DNA of 64,000 bases from Blastochloris sulfoviridis. Its GTDB lineage: Bacteria; Pseudomonadota; Alphaproteobacteria; Rhizobiales; Xanthobacteraceae. Under the pieces are notes generated by a model. The model was not told where the DNA came from, did not search any database, and saw only the letters and a list, made by a program, of their open reading frames with translations. Both the position numbers and the translations under genes were made by a program. Positions within the stretch are counted from its first letter, which is position 1. Each line of letters begins with the position of its first letter. The stretch covers positions 1 through 64,000 of the forward strand of contig NZ_VWPL01000004.1 of assembly GCF_008630065.1 (NCBI RefSeq). Reading direction: 5' to 3'. This document shows positions 15,302-26,375 of the stretch, piece after piece.

Positions 15302-18217
15302 ATGGCATTGACCGGCATATATGTTCTTCAAGAAGTTTCTCCGACTGAGATCGCCGCTGCGCCCGTCGACGTCAAGATTGTCGAAACCTGCGATGACAAC
15401 GGGACGGCCTTCGCGGCCGAGCAGGTTTCGACAATGACATCCGGCAGCGGACTCGTGCTGGGCTATTTCAGCCTGGGTGAGGCGGAAGACTATCGCAGCT
15501 ATTTTTCGTCGATTCCGGAAACCATACTGGGTCCGGCCGATCCGCAATGGCCGGGCTGCTACGAGGTCGCCTACTGGACGGCGGAATGGCTGAAGGTCGC
15601 CAAGACCGAAGTCACCAAACTCATCGAGGCTGGCTATGACGGCGCCTATTTCGACGTCGTCGACACCTTTCAGACCGACTGGGCGCAGGCCAACGCCCCC
15701 GGCGGCGACGCAGCCGGGGCGATGAAGACGCTGGTCGAGGCGCTGTCAGCCTACGCCAAGTCCCTGGATGCAGACTTCAAGATCTGGGTCAATGGCGCCG
15801 AGGAGCTGCTGACCGACGAAACCTATCTCGACGCCATCGACGGCATGCTCAAGGAGAACTTGTTCTACAATTCCGACGGCAGCGCGCAGATTTCCGCCGA
15901 AGATACGGCGTTCATGCTCGATCATCTTCATCTCGCCACCGCCGCGGGCAAGCCGGTGATCGATATCGAATATGTCGCCGGGAACGCCGGCAAGGTCGCC
16001 GACGTCTACGCCAAGGCCGCCGCGGCCGGGCTGGGAATCTATGTCGCCGAACTCGACCTGGCCGGGATCGACTATGCCGACAACCCGTTCATCTCGTCGA
16101 GCGACGACATCCTCGACGGCCGCAAGGGCGTCTTCACGCTGGCCGGCGGGCTCGGCGACGACACCTACATCACGGACGGCGACGACACCATCACCGAGGA
16201 CGCCGACGCCGGCACCGACACGGTGACGGCATCCGCGAGCTTCGTGCTCGGGGCCAATCTCGAGAACCTGACGCTCATCGGCAAGGCGGCGATCAACGGC
16301 ACCGGCAACGGCCTCGACAATGTGATTATCGGCAATGCCGCGGCCAACCTGATCGAGGGCGGCGCAGGCAACGACACGCTGACCGGTGGCAAGGGGATCG
16401 ACACGGCCTCCTACGCCGATGCCGAAGGCCCCGTGACGGTGAGCCTTGCCATCACCGCCGCGCAGGATACCGGCGGCGCCGGCACCGACACGCTGAGCGG
16501 CTTCGAAAACATTCTCGGCTCGGCCTTCGCGGACACGCTGACCGGCGACGCCAAGGCGAACCGCATCGACGGCGGCGCGGGCGCCGACGTCATGGCCGGC
16601 GGCGCCGGCAACGACATCTATATCGTGGATGACACCGGCGACACCGTCACCGAGCTTGCGAAGCAGGGCACCGATTTGGTGCTGGCGTCGGCGAGCTTCA
16701 CGCTCGGCGGCAATGTCGAGACGCTGGTGCTGACCGGCTCGGGCAACATCAACGGCACCGGCAACGCCCTGGCCAACAGGATCACCGGCAATGGCGGCAA
16801 CAACCGGCTCGATGGCGGGGCGGGCGCCGACATCCTGGCCGGCGGCCTGGGCGACGACACCTACGTGGTCGACAGCGCCAAGGACGTGGTGAAGGAGCTG
16901 GCGGGCCAGGGCACCGACACGGTGGAGGCCAGCATCAACTACATGCTGGGGGCGACGCTGGAGAAGCTCGTCCTCACCGGCGCCGCCATCAAGGGCACGG
17001 GCAACACGCTCGACAACACCATCACCGGCAATGACGCCGCCAATTTGCTCAGCGGCGGCGCGGGCGCCGACACGCTGATCGGCGGTGGCGGCGACGACAC
17101 CCTTCTCGGCGGCGCCGGTGCCGACACCAATATCGGCGGCGCCGGCAGCGATACGGTCAGCTATGCCGCCTCCAAGCTGGGCGTCAAAGTCGACCTGACC
17201 GAGCATGTGAGCTCGGGCGGCGACGCCGAGGGCGACACCTTCGACGGCATCGAGAACCTGACCGGTTCGGCAAAGTCCGACGACCTCAATGGCGACGACG
17301 CCGCCAACCGATTCGATGGCGGGGCCGGCAACGACGATCTCGGCGGCGCGGCCGGCAACGACGTCCTGAACGGCGGCGCCGGCAACGACTGCATCAATGG
17401 CGGCGCCGGGGCGGACATCCTTTGCGGCGGGGCCGGCGCCGACACGTTGGACTATTCCACCGACACATCCGGCGTGAGCGTGACATTGATCTACGGTGCG
17501 GCAGCCTGGGTCTCCGGCGGCGAGGCCGAAGGGGATATCGCCACGCTGTTCGAGAATGTCGTCGGCGGGACGGGAAACGACGTCCTGACCGGCGACAGCC
17601 GTGCCAACCATCTCGTCGGCAATGACGGCGACGACATCCTGATCGGCGGCGCCGGCAGCGACACGCTGATCGACTGGTCCGGCAACAACACCTTCATCGG
17701 CGGGGCCGGCGCCGACATCATGTCCGGCTCGGCCGAGGGAATCGACACGGTCAGCTACGCCGACTCGCCGATCTCGTCCAAGGGCGCCGGCGTCACCGTG
17801 AGACTGGGGAGCGGCGGCAGCGTGACGGTGGCGGCCGGCGCCAGGACCGACGCGGCCGGCGACAGGATCGCCTATATCGACAACATCATCGGCAGCAGGG
17901 GTCGCGACACGCTGACCGGCAACGAGCTCGCCAACCGCCTTGAGGGGGGCGCCGGTGCCGACACCCTGGCCGGCGGCGGCGGGGCGGACACGTTCGTGTT
18001 CGAGGCCGGGTTCGGAAACGACAGGATCACGGATTTCGGCGTTGCCGACGACGTGATCCAGTTCGATTCGGACCTGTTCGCCGACTATGCCGCCGTGCTG
18101 GCCGCCGCAAGCCAGGTCGGCGCCGACACCGTCATCGCCTTCGATGCGGAAAATACGCTGACGCTGGCGAATGTGGAGAAGTCGTCGCTCCTCCTCGCCA
18201 ATTTCGACCTTGCCTGA
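15302..18217 (+). CDS. Large RTX protein with GH114/TM1410-like N-terminal domain
   Basis: A 971-residue secreted protein. Residues 1-260 resemble the TM1410/GH114 (endo-alpha-1,4-polygalactosaminidase-like) barrel: [30 protein letters not shown] and [14 protein letters not shown]. From about 265 to 950 there are many RTX-type calcium repeats ([15 protein letters not shown] nonapeptides), alternating with longer units ([10 protein letters not shown] and GTGNALDN patterns). The C-terminus ([17 protein letters not shown] and a hydrophobic end) fits a type I secretion signal. There is no classical signal peptide. The ATG at 15302 has GAGGG 8 nt upstream. No type I exporter genes are in the window. 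A role in trimming exopolysaccharide or biofilm is an inference. Confidence 0.8.
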   Translation: MALTGIYVLQEVSPTEIAAAPVDVKIVETCDDNGTAFAAEQVSTMTSGSGLVLGYFSLGEAEDYRSYFSSIPETILGPADPQWPGCYEVAYWTAEWLKVAKTEVTKLIEAGYDGAYFDVVDTFQTDWAQANAPGGDAAGAMKTLVEALSAYAKSLDADFKIWVNGAEELLTDETYLDAIDGMLKENLFYNSDGSAQISAEDTAFMLDHLHLATAAGKPVIDIEYVAGNAGKVADVYAKAAAAGLGIYVAELDLAGIDYADNPFISSSDDILDGRKGVFTLAGGLGDDTYITDGDDTITEDADAGTDTVTASASFVLGANLENLTLIGKAAINGTGNGLDNVIIGNAAANLIEGGAGNDTLTGGKGIDTASYADAEGPVTVSLAITAAQDTGGAGTDTLSGFENILGSAFADTLTGDAKANRIDGGAGADVMAGGAGNDIYIVDDTGDTVTELAKQGTDLVLASASFTLGGNVETLVLTGSGNINGTGNALANRITGNGGNNRLDGGAGADILAGGLGDDTYVVDSAKDVVKELAGQGTDTVEASINYMLGATLEKLVLTGAAIKGTGNTLDNTITGNDAANLLSGGAGADTLIGGGGDDTLLGGAGADTNIGGAGSDTVSYAASKLGVKVDLTEHVSSGGDAEGDTFDGIENLTGSAKSDDLNGDDAANRFDGGAGNDDLGGAAGNDVLNGGAGNDCINGGAGADILCGGAGADTLDYSTDTSGVSVTLIYGAAAWVSGGEAEGDIATLFENVVGGTGNDVLTGDSRANHLVGNDGDDILIGGAGSDTLIDWSGNNTFIGGAGADIMSGSAEGIDTVSYADSPISSKGAGVTVRLGSGGSVTVAAGARTDAAGDRIAYIDNIIGSRGRDTLTGNELANRLEGGAGADTLAGGGGADTFVFEAGFGNDRITDFGVADDVIQFDSDLFADYAAVLAAASQVGADTVIAFDAENTLTLANVEKSSLLLANFDLA

Positions 18218-18362
18218 GAGCCGGGGCCGGGGGGCGAGGGGGCGGCGCGTCGAAGGACGCAAGGGCAGCCGCACGGCCTGCCGGGCTCGGCCTGCCGGGC
18301 CATCTCGCAATCTTGGGCCGGGGTATTTGGCCGAGACCTTCGGCCGGGGTTCGGGCAGGGAA

Positions 18363-18437
<75 letters not shown>

Positions 18438-18516
18438 GAACCGGACGGCCGATCACTCGGCCGCGGGAGCAGGACCTATAATGACACTGGAGCGCCGCTG
18501 CAAGCGGGTCTGTGCA

Positions 18517-18879
18517 TTACGCGGCCTGCAACATGCGCTGGACCTCGTTGACGAGGTCGCGCAGGTGGAACGGCTTCGACAGCACCTTGGCGTCGCGCGG
18601 CGCCCGCGAATCGGGGTTCAGCGCCACCGCGGCGAACCCGGTGATGAACATCACCTTGATGTCGGGATCGAGCTCGGTGGCGCGGCGCGCCAGCTCGATG
18701 CCGTCCATCTCCGGCATCACGATGTCGGTCAGAAGCAGTTCGAACGGCTCCTCGCGCAACCGTTGATAGGCCGAAAGGCCATTGTCGAACGAAACCACCT
18801 CGTAGCCGGCATTCATCAGCGCCTTCACCAGAAAGCGCCGCATGTCGTTGTCGTCTTCGGCGAGCAAGATCTTGGACAT
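18517..18879 (-). CDS. cpdR: Response regulator CpdR
   Basis: A single-domain receiver (120 aa). In Caulobacter and rhizobia, unphosphorylated CpdR delivers substrates to the ClpXP protease and so controls cell-cycle protein turnover; the CckA-ChpT relay phosphorylates it. The sequence is very typical: ILLAEDDNDMRRFLVKAL, phospho-acceptor in LLLTDIVMPEMDGIELARRA, MFITGFAAVALNP, and AKVLSKPFHLRDLVNEV. The ATG at 18879 gives the normal length; the upstream frame is non-coding. A CtrA-type box elsewhere in this window (22190) fits the same regulatory network. Confidence 0.95.
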   Translation of the reverse strand: MSKILLAEDDNDMRRFLVKALMNAGYEVVSFDNGLSAYQRLREEPFELLLTDIVMPEMDGIELARRATELDPDIKVMFITGFAAVALNPDSRAPRDAKVLSKPFHLRDLVNEVQRMLQAA

Positions 18880-19189
18880 CGCGCCCCGTCCTGGCATTGC
18901 GTTCCCTACATAAACGAACGTCTGGGTAAAAGGGAGGTTAGGGCCGCGCCGGAATCTCGCACAATTGTGCGGCGATTGCGGCATGGCGGACCTGCCGAGA
19001 ACGGACCTGCCGAGAACGGACCTGCCGAGAACGGACCTGCCGAGAACAGAGCTGCCGAGAACAGAGCTGCCGAGAACAGAGCTGCCGAAAGGGGAGCTGC
19101 CCGAAGCGGACCCTCGCCAGCGCGCGGAAAGCCCTTGAGCGGGGGGGACAGCCGGTCAACAATGATCGTTCCCCCAGGGGTCGAGCACC
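18880..19189. other. Intergenic region with tandem repeats, 310 bp
   Basis: Separates divergent cpdR and the N-formylglutamate amidohydrolase gene. The main content is the eight-unit 15-bp tandem array at 18987-19106. An ATG-containing stretch near 19162 is not in frame with the downstream gene. Confidence 0.5.
18987..19106. repeat. Tandem array, eight 15-bp units
   Basis: Four units of CGGACCTGCCGAGAA are followed by three of CAGAGCTGCCGARAA type and one diverged unit. The block change from CGGAC to CAGAG inside the array suggests two rounds of expansion. Too short and too regular for CRISPR; there are no spacers. Confidence 0.85.
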
Positions 19190-20077
19190 TTGACCGCGAT
19201 CATCGCCGACATCGACCCGCCTTTCGACCTGATCGAGCCGGCCGCGCCCGCAGCGCCGCTGCTGTTCAGCTCGCCCCATAGCGGGCGGGTCTACCCGCCC
19301 GACTTTCTCGCCAGCGTCCGGCTGTCGCTCGCCACGCTGCGCCGCTCCGAGGACAGTTTCGTCGACGACCTGTTCGCGGGGGCGCGGGCGCTGTCCGTGC
19401 CGTTCCTGCGGGCGCACTTCCCGCGCTCGTTCGTCGACCTCAACCGCGAGCCCTACGAACTCGACCCGGCGATGTTCGAGGGCCGGCTGCCGCCCTATGC
19501 CAATACGCGCTCGCTGCGGGTGGTCGGCGGGCTCGGCACCATCGCCCGGGTGGTCGGCGATGCCGTCGAGATCTACGACCGCCGCCTGCCGGTCGAGGCG
19601 GCGCTCGCGCGCATCGACGCCTTCTACATGCCCTATCACCACACGCTGCGCCGGCTGCTCAGCCGCCTGCACCGCCGGTTCGGCACCGCCGTGCTGATCG
19701 ACTGCCACTCGATGCCCTCCAGCGTCGTCAGCCGCGAGGAGCGGCCGAAGGCCGACGTGGTGATCGGCGACCGCTACGGCACAAGCTGCTCGCCGCTGGT
19801 CGTCGACCTGGTGGAGGGGACGCTGCGCGAGCTCGGCTATACGGTCCACCGCAACAAGCCCTATGCCGGCGGCTTCATCACCGAGCATTACGGCACCCCG
19901 GCCGCGGGCCTGCATGCCATCCAGATCGAGATCAACCGGGCGCTCTATCTCGACGAGGCCGAGTTCCGTCCCTCCGAACGCTTCGCGCGCATGCGCGCCG
20001 ATATCGACGTGCTGGTGGAACGGCTTGCCGGGATGTCCTTCCGCGACCTCCTGGCCTTTCCGGCCGCGGCGGAGTGA
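19190..20077 (+). CDS. N-formylglutamate amidohydrolase
   Basis: Hydrolyses N-formyl-glutamate to glutamate and formate, the last step of one histidine-degradation route; homologues may act on other N-acyl amino acids. Family signatures: LLFSSPHSGRVYP, RSEDSFVDDLF, FVDLNREPYELDP, IDCHSMPS, DVVIGDRYGTSC, NKPYAGGFITEHYG and IQIEINRALY. About 295 aa, as usual. The start is a TTG at 19190, preceded by AGGGG at 9-nt spacing; no in-frame ATG is available upstream. No hut genes adjoin it, so the histidine link is family knowledge only. Confidence 0.85.
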   Translation: MTAIIADIDPPFDLIEPAAPAAPLLFSSPHSGRVYPPDFLASVRLSLATLRRSEDSFVDDLFAGARALSVPFLRAHFPRSFVDLNREPYELDPAMFEGRLPPYANTRSLRVVGGLGTIARVVGDAVEIYDRRLPVEAALARIDAFYMPYHHTLRRLLSRLHRRFGTAVLIDCHSMPSSVVSREERPKADVVIGDRYGTSCSPLVVDLVEGTLRELGYTVHRNKPYAGGFITEHYGTPAAGLHAIQIEINRALYLDEAEFRPSERFARMRADIDVLVERLAGMSFRDLLAFPAAAE

Positions 20078-20149
20078 CCTCGGGCTGATCGACCTTGGGC
20101 GGCGTCATGCCCTCTCCGGCCGATCGGGTCTTCGCGCCGCATCCCGATC

Positions 20150-20233
20150 GCCGAAGAATCCCTTTCGGGCCAAGGATTTCCTGGCGAGACCGTTTCCGAT
20201 CTCCCGAAGGGACCAGCCGGAAACCGTGTGGCG
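20150..20233 (-). repeat. Family-B palindromic repeat, copy 1
   Basis: Reverse-orientation copy of the TTTCCGG...CCGGAAAC element seen at 32001, 32750 and 60879, with the same AAGGATTTCCTGGCGAGA-like arm. Diverged. Confidence 0.5.
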
Positions 20234-20499
20234 CGCGGCGGGCTCGCGCACCGGGCCGATCCGTGCCGCTCGCACTGCACCCGCGCGTCCGGCCATAAAT
20301 CGCTGAATGCGTGCGACATCAGGCTTGCGGTTTTCGCATACGGCGCTATCAGTTTCGTACGAGAGCGGTTCCGCCGGTGCAGGCCGAAGGGGGGGGATCC
20401 TGTCTGGGATCGTCCCGTTGGCGACGAATGGCGGCCGGACACCCGCTCCAACGAGAGCGTACGCACAAAACAGGCGCGCAAGGCGCAGCAGCGTCCGCC

Positions 20500-20597
20500 A
20501 AAAGAAAGAGGCCGCCCCGTGAACGGAGCGGCCCAAGTCTAGGGAGGAAACGCCCAAGGAGGGCAGCGGTATTGCGACGCGACCGCAATACCGCGCT
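20500..20597 (-). ncRNA. Probable small RNA with anti-SD loops and terminator
   Basis: On the minus strand, a TTGCCT-N17-CATATT promoter-like pair is followed by GCGGTATTGCG and CGCAATACCGC (plus-strand 20566-20594), a perfect 11-bp stem with a 7-nt loop. Next come GCCC-TCCTT-GGGC, a single-stranded TTTCCTCCC, and a terminator hairpin GGGCCGCUCC/GGGGCGGCC running into UCUUUCUUUU. The terminator needs a G.U pair that exists only in the minus-strand RNA, which supports this direction. The CUCC-rich loops could pair with Shine-Dalgarno sequences, as proposed for alphaproteobacterial trans-acting sRNAs such as MmgR-type RNAs. The family assignment is tentative. Confidence 0.55.
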
Positions 20598-20770
20598 GCA
20601 ACAATATGGCTGTGCGCCGCAAAAAAGGCAATCCCCCTGACGCATTTTTCTATAAGTGTCTGTAATGTAATGCTTTTTATCGCTTTCTGAAGCGCCGGCG
20701 GGGCTTGCGGCCGCGCCGGAAGCGGTAATTAAGGACCGTCCAGGGATGAGTCGCCGGCCGTTCCGGGCGG

Positions 20771-20886
20771 CTCCAGCCGGGTGAAAGCCGCTCCAGCCGG
20801 ACGAAGGCCGCTTGGCGTTGCCTTGGGAAGTGGCGTTGCCTTGGGAAGCGGCGGTGCCTTGGGAAGCGGCGTTGCACTGGGAAGCA
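20771..20886. repeat. Two adjacent tandem arrays (20-bp x2, 18-bp x4)
   Basis: CTCCAGCCGG-starting 20-mers at 20771-20810, then four 18-mers of GCGTTGCCTTGGGAAGCG type at 20815-20886, each with one or two changes. Confidence 0.8.
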
Positions 20887-21046
20887 GCTTGGCGGTGTCT
20901 CGGGCGGCGTGTCTTGGTCCCTCGCGGCGCCCTCTTGGCGGCCTCGCGGCGTCCATCTCCGGCGCCCCCGTTCTGCAAGAGCCTCTCGACAACGGGATTT
21001 TCGGCGATCAGGCGACGGCTCGAAGGCGGGGCGGCCGGACGCCCTG

Positions 21047-21895
21047 TCAATCCTTCCGCACCCTGGCCTTGTCCGAGCCGGGGAAATAGCCCTTGTTCTC
21101 GGGTGGCGGAATCGCCGGCAGCGGCTGGGCGGCGAGCGCGAGAACCGGATCGGCGGCCCGCTCCTGGAGCGACTTCAGCGCGCGCTCGGCCTCCATCGCC
21201 ACCGGCGCGGGCTGGGCGACCAGCAGGTTCTCCATGGCGTCGCGGTAGATCGCGATGCGCTGGGCCAGCGCCGAGCGCACCGCGTCGATCAGCATCTTGT
21301 TCTCCTCGACGCGGGCCATCACCTGCTCGCGCTGCATGTCGCTCACCGCCTGGACGAAGCGGAAGCTCTCGGTGCGGACGCGGTCCATCTCGGCGACGTG
21401 GGCGGCGACCCGCACGAAGGCGCCGATGCGGTCGCGGTCGGAGCGGATGTCGTCGATCAGCCGCTGCCAGCGGGCGGTGGTCGAGCGGTACTGGTAGGCG
21501 AGCAGCGCCTGGGTGTAGAGGCCGGGCGCCGGCTCCAGCGGGCCGTTATTGGGCAGGATGCGCGGGGCGCGCAGCTCGGCGACCGGCAGGCTCAGGAACT
21601 TGAAGCCCTCGGGCGGCGCCAGATAGGCGTAGGCGCGGTCGCGCAGCTGGCGCTCGTCGTCGGTCATGGCGACCAGCGACACCGGCTCGCCGCGCACGGA
21701 GGCGAAGGCGCCGCCCGCCACCGGCAGCACGTCGTCGCGGATGACATTGGGACGCGGCCGGGCGAAGTCGCCTTCGAGCTGGGCGCAGCTGCCGGCCAGC
21801 GCGGCGATCAGGCCGGCGGCGGCGGCCCGGCGGCAGCGAAACCGGGTCTTTGGCGCGCGGGTCTTTGGCACGTGGGTCATGGGCGTGCGGATCAT
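21047..21895 (-). CDS. Putative lipoprotein, unknown function
   Basis: About 282 residues. A basic N-terminus (TRFRCRRAAAAG) is followed by a hydrophobic stretch and an LAGSC lipobox, so export and lipid attachment are likely. The rest is largely helical, with an RSTTARWQRLIDDIRSDRDR region and a long coiled-coil-like part (about 155-215). I recognise no named family. The ATG at 21895 overlaps the stop of the preceding small gene (ATGA), which decides the start over other methionines. The N-terminal codons lie in a 15-bp tandem repeat (21843-21902), so start-region length may vary between strains. Confidence 0.6.
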   Translation of the reverse strand: MIRTPMTHVPKTRAPKTRFRCRRAAAAGLIAALAGSCAQLEGDFARPRPNVIRDDVLPVAGGAFASVRGEPVSLVAMTDDERQLRDRAYAYLAPPEGFKFLSLPVAELRAPRILPNNGPLEPAPGLYTQALLAYQYRSTTARWQRLIDDIRSDRDRIGAFVRVAAHVAEMDRVRTESFRFVQAVSDMQREQVMARVEENKMLIDAVRSALAQRIAIYRDAMENLLVAQPAPVAMEAERALKSLQERAADPVLALAAQPLPAIPPPENKGYFPGSDKARVRKD

Positions 21896-21902
21896 GGGCG
21901 CG
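21843..21902. repeat. Tandem repeat, four 15-bp units, at a gene start
   Basis: Units CGGGTCTTTGGCGCG, CGGGTCTTTGGCACG, TGGGTCATGGGCGTG and CGGATCATGGGCGCG. They are in frame, encode repeated PKTRA/MTHVP-like pentapeptides, and supply two possible ATG starts for the lipoprotein gene. Confidence 0.8.
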
Positions 21903-22107
21903 TCTGCCCTCGGCCGCCCGCCTGGGTGGATGGCCGGCAATCCGTTTGCGACGCGCAGGCGCCCGCCTCACCGATGCGCTCGACGCGCACCGCCGGCAGG
22001 ATCACCACCTCGGCGCCGGTGGCGCCGTCGGACGTGTCGCAGGCGCGTGCGCACTTCGGTGCCGGCGGCGACAGCCGCTCCACCGGAAACCTGAGCACCG
22101 TGCCCAT
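21892..22107 (-). CDS. Small conserved protein (GTVLRFP...VVILPAVRVER)
   Basis: A 71-residue protein. The opening MGTVLRFPVER and central EVVILPAVRVER recur in small proteins of Hyphomicrobiales; no function is known to me. The C-terminal 25 residues are low complexity. The stop overlaps the ATG of the lipoprotein gene (ATGA), showing an operon. A perfect CtrA-type box lies 83 bp upstream. Confidence 0.55.
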   Translation of the reverse strand: MGTVLRFPVERLSPPAPKCARACDTSDGATGAEVVILPAVRVERIGEAGACASQTDCRPSTQAGGRGQTRP

Positions 22108-22189
22108 TCTCCTCTCCCCCATGGCCGTGTCGGCGTCCGCCGTCGCGACCGGCCGGCTTCGATCGGCGGCGATTAAGGGGCCGGTAAGG

Positions 22190-22204
22190 TTAACAGCCTG
22201 TTAA
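22190..22204. promoter_or_regulatory. CtrA-type box TTAA-N7-TTAA
   Basis: TTAACAGCCTGTTAA matches the full CtrA binding consensus TTAA-N7-TTAA. It lies between the divergent small-protein/lipoprotein unit (start 22107) and the DUF2336 gene (start 22283), so it could control both. Another TTAA occurs at 22173. Confidence 0.55.
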
Positions 22205-22282
22205 ATGCTCGGCCGATAGGGTCGCCTCGCCAACGCCTCACCCCCGAGTCGCGCCGCCAACACGATCAGCAAGACCCGCTGC

Positions 22283-23353
22283 ATGACGACCAGAACGCCC
22301 AATATCCGCGGTCTCATCACCCTCGCCCGGCAGGAGGGCGTCGACATCCGTCCGACGCTGGTGCGGGTCATCACCGACCTCTATGTCGGCGAGCCGGTGC
22401 ACAGCGCCGCCGAGGTGGAGCGCTACACCGAGCTGGCGCGCCACATGCTCGAAGCGGTCGACGAGGGCTCGCGAATCGCCGTGGCCATGAAGCTCGCGCG
22501 CTATCCGCAGGCGCCGCGCGAGATCCTGATGATGCTCGCCGTCGACACCATCGCGGTGGCCGAGCAGGTGCTGGCGCGGGCGCATTTCGCGGAAGCCGAT
22601 CTTCTTCAGCTCGCCGGCATGCTCGACGACCAGCGCCGCCGGATCATCGCCAAGCGGGCGGACCTGCCGGCCTCAGTGGCCGAGCACCTCGTCGCACTGG
22701 AGTATGGCCGCCCGCAGGGCGCCGCGCGCGACCCGCTCCGCCCCGCACCGAGGCTCGACGCGGCCCCCGACCTGCAGCCCGATCTCATCGGGCCCGATTC
22801 GGCCCAGTCCGCGGAGACCGCGGCGCCGCTGCCCTGGCTGCCGAGCCCGCCTGCCGCGGCACCCGCGCCGGCTTCGGCCGGGCGGCTCGCGCCGCTGCCG
22901 CTGCCCAACCCCGCCGACTACGCCTTCGCCGCGGCCGAGCTGGAACAGGCCGCCTTGCAGAACCGCACCGCCGACTTCATCGACCAGCTTGCGCGCGTGT
23001 TCGACCTCGACCGCGCCAAGGCCGAGGAGATCGTCGCCGACCCCACCGGCCAGCCGGTGGCCATCGCCTGCCGGGCGCTCGGCATGTCGAGCGACGCCTT
23101 CTCGCGGATCATGCTGTTTCTCGATCCCACCATCGGCCGCTCGGTGGCGCTGGTGTTCCAGCTCGCCGAATATTACGGCCGCCTGTCGGTGGCCGAGGCG
23201 CGCGAGGTGACGGCGCTGTGGCGCGAATCGCGCCGGCCGGGCGGGCGCCACGTGCCGGCGACATCGCCGGACGGCACCGGGCGCCACAGTTTCGAGTCGC
23301 GCCGCAGTTCGACCTCCCTGCCCGCCGAGACCCGCACCACGCTGCGGCGGTAA
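22283..23353 (+). CDS. DUF2336 domain protein
   Basis: A 356-residue cytosolic helical-repeat protein. DUF2336 proteins are common in alphaproteobacteria and poorly characterised. The first helical block covers about 1-140 (LVRVITDLYVGEP, EVERYTELARHML, KLARYPQAPREILMMLA). An alanine/proline linker follows (about 150-205), then the second part (ELEQAALQNRTADFIDQLARVFDL, GMSSDAFSRIMLFLDP, FQLAEYYGRLSVAEAREV). The C-terminal 30 residues are basic and disordered. A CtrA-type box 79-93 bp upstream suggests cell-cycle control. Confidence 0.8.
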   Translation: MTTRTPNIRGLITLARQEGVDIRPTLVRVITDLYVGEPVHSAAEVERYTELARHMLEAVDEGSRIAVAMKLARYPQAPREILMMLAVDTIAVAEQVLARAHFAEADLLQLAGMLDDQRRRIIAKRADLPASVAEHLVALEYGRPQGAARDPLRPAPRLDAAPDLQPDLIGPDSAQSAETAAPLPWLPSPPAAAPAPASAGRLAPLPLPNPADYAFAAAELEQAALQNRTADFIDQLARVFDLDRAKAEEIVADPTGQPVAIACRALGMSSDAFSRIMLFLDPTIGRSVALVFQLAEYYGRLSVAEAREVTALWRESRRPGGRHVPATSPDGTGRHSFESRRSSTSLPAETRTTLRR

Positions 23354-23369
23354 GCCGGCTCGGGGTGGC

Positions 23370-23720
23370 TCAGCGCGGCACCAGCGGCTCCAGGAAGTGG
23401 CGGCCGGCGCGGTCCTCCACCGTCACGATCCACAGGTCGGAATCGAAGCGCATCTCGCGCGCCAGGATCGCGTCCGCCTCGGCGGCGGTGATGGTCTCGC
23501 CCGCATGCAGCGGCGTGAAGGCGCGGTCGGGCGCGGCCTCGCTGAACGCGCTCTGCGGCGCCGGGCCAAAGAGCGCCACGCGGCCGTCGAGCCGGTCGAC
23601 CTCGACGAACACGGTGCCCGCCTCCTCCGCGCCGCGCCGGCGCACCACGGCATAGGCGCCCTCGACCTGACAGCGCCGCAGATAGGCCGAAACCCAGATC
23701 GCGCTCTTGAGGCGGCTCAT
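23370..23720 (-). CDS. DUF1491 family protein
   Basis: 116 residues; family features are RLKSAIWVSAYLRRCQVEGAY, the VFVEVDRLDGRVALFGPAP strand-turn-strand and RFDSDLWIVTVEDRAGRHFL. Function unknown. The ATG overlaps the stop of the peptidoglycan-binding-domain gene (ATGA at 23717-23720), making it the third gene of an operon led by the sensor kinase. Confidence 0.85.
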   Translation of the reverse strand: MSRLKSAIWVSAYLRRCQVEGAYAVVRRRGAEEAGTVFVEVDRLDGRVALFGPAPQSAFSEAAPDRAFTPLHAGETITAAEADAILAREMRFDSDLWIVTVEDRAGRHFLEPLVPR

Positions 23721-24538
23721 TCGATCGGCATGCCGCTCACCGACGCCAGCTCGCGCACCAGCCGGTCGCTGATCTCGCCGGTGACCGGCAGGTTGCGGTC
23801 GCGCTCGAAGCGCTGGACAGCGGCGCGGGTCTCGCCGCCAGGGCGCCCGTCCGGCCGCACCGGCCCGTAGCCGAGGCGGGCCAGCGCCCGCTGGACGGCG
23901 ACGGTGCGGGTGTCGACCACCGGCAGCGGCGGCCGGGGCGGCGGCGGCTTGGTGTCGGCGCGCTTCAGCGCCGCCAGCAGCGCCTCGGTCGGCTCGCCGG
24001 ATTCGCGCCAGCCCAGCGCCAGCTCGATGTCGCGGATCGCCGCCTCGGTCTTGGGGCCGAGCACGCCGTCGGGCGTGCCGTCATAGAGGCCGTGGCGCTG
24101 CAGCTCGCGCTGCAGGTCGGCGATGATCTGCTGGCGCGGGCGGGCGGCGGGCGTCGCCGCCTGCGGCGCCACCGCCGCGGTGGCATTCAGCGCCGCCGGC
24201 CGGGCCACCGGCAGCGGCGCCAGGGCGCCGGTCGCCTCGCCCACGGCCGCCTTGTGCACCAGCGCCTTGGGGTCGAGCAGCTTCGACTCCAGACCCTTCG
24301 ATTCGGCGCCTGCCGCGCCCTTCGACGCCTCCGCCTTGGGCACGGCGGCGACGATCGGCGCCGGATGCGGCCCGCTCTGCATCATCAGGGCGTTGACGGC
24401 GACCGCGCCGGAGGCGACGGCGATCACCATGAGCCCCACGGCATCGGCCGGGCGCAGCCCGAGCGCCTCGCTCACCCGGCGCAGCACGCCGCGCTGCGTG
24501 CGCTCCTCGTCCGGAGCGCCCCAGCCTTCCTCGACCAT
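23717..24538 (-). CDS. Membrane-anchored protein with two peptidoglycan-binding domains
   Basis: About 273 residues: a short cytosolic N-terminus, one membrane segment (residues about 34-52, AVGLMVIAVASGAVAVNALMM), an alanine-rich linker, and two PG_binding_1 repeats in the periplasm (about 138-175, LQRELQRHGLYDGTPDGVLGPK; and 212-255, VQRALARLGYGPVRPDGRPG). It probably contacts the cell wall. The ATG is 4 bp after the stop of the histidine-kinase gene and its own stop overlaps DUF1491, so the three are one operon. It may couple wall state to the kinase; that is an inference. Confidence 0.75.
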   Translation of the reverse strand: MVEEGWGAPDEERTQRGVLRRVSEALGLRPADAVGLMVIAVASGAVAVNALMMQSGPHPAPIVAAVPKAEASKGAAGAESKGLESKLLDPKALVHKAAVGEATGALAPLPVARPAALNATAAVAPQAATPAARPRQQIIADLQRELQRHGLYDGTPDGVLGPKTEAAIRDIELALGWRESGEPTEALLAALKRADTKPPPPRPPLPVVDTRTVAVQRALARLGYGPVRPDGRPGGETRAAVQRFERDRNLPVTGEISDRLVRELASVSGMPIE

Positions 24539-24542
24539 TTCG

Positions 24543-26375
<1,833 letters not shown>

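Larger units (their letters stand above)
20078..21046. other. Gene-poor region, 969 bp, with repeats and a probable sRNA
   Basis: No protein gene supported. Contents: a family-B palindromic repeat (20150-20233), a probable small RNA on the minus strand (20500-20597), an AT-rich stretch (20640-20700) and two tandem arrays (20771-20810 and 20815-20886). A TTG-started frame from 21050 leftwards overlaps the preceding stop by TTGA but runs through the repeats and the sRNA, so I do not call it. Confidence 0.5.

Noticed and set aside
15746..18310. 854-codon minus-strand open frame over the RTX gene
   Set aside because: Antisense shadow of the repetitive, GC-rich RTX coding sequence; valine/glycine/alanine-rich with no domain or ribosome site.
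18987..19106. CRISPR array
   Set aside because: Units are 15 bp and directly adjacent with no spacers, and no cas genes are present.
20349..21050. Possible third gene after the lipoprotein gene (TTG start with TTGA overlap)
   Set aside because: The frame consists largely of an 18-bp tandem repeat, then passes through the probable sRNA and repeats; no conserved block recognised.
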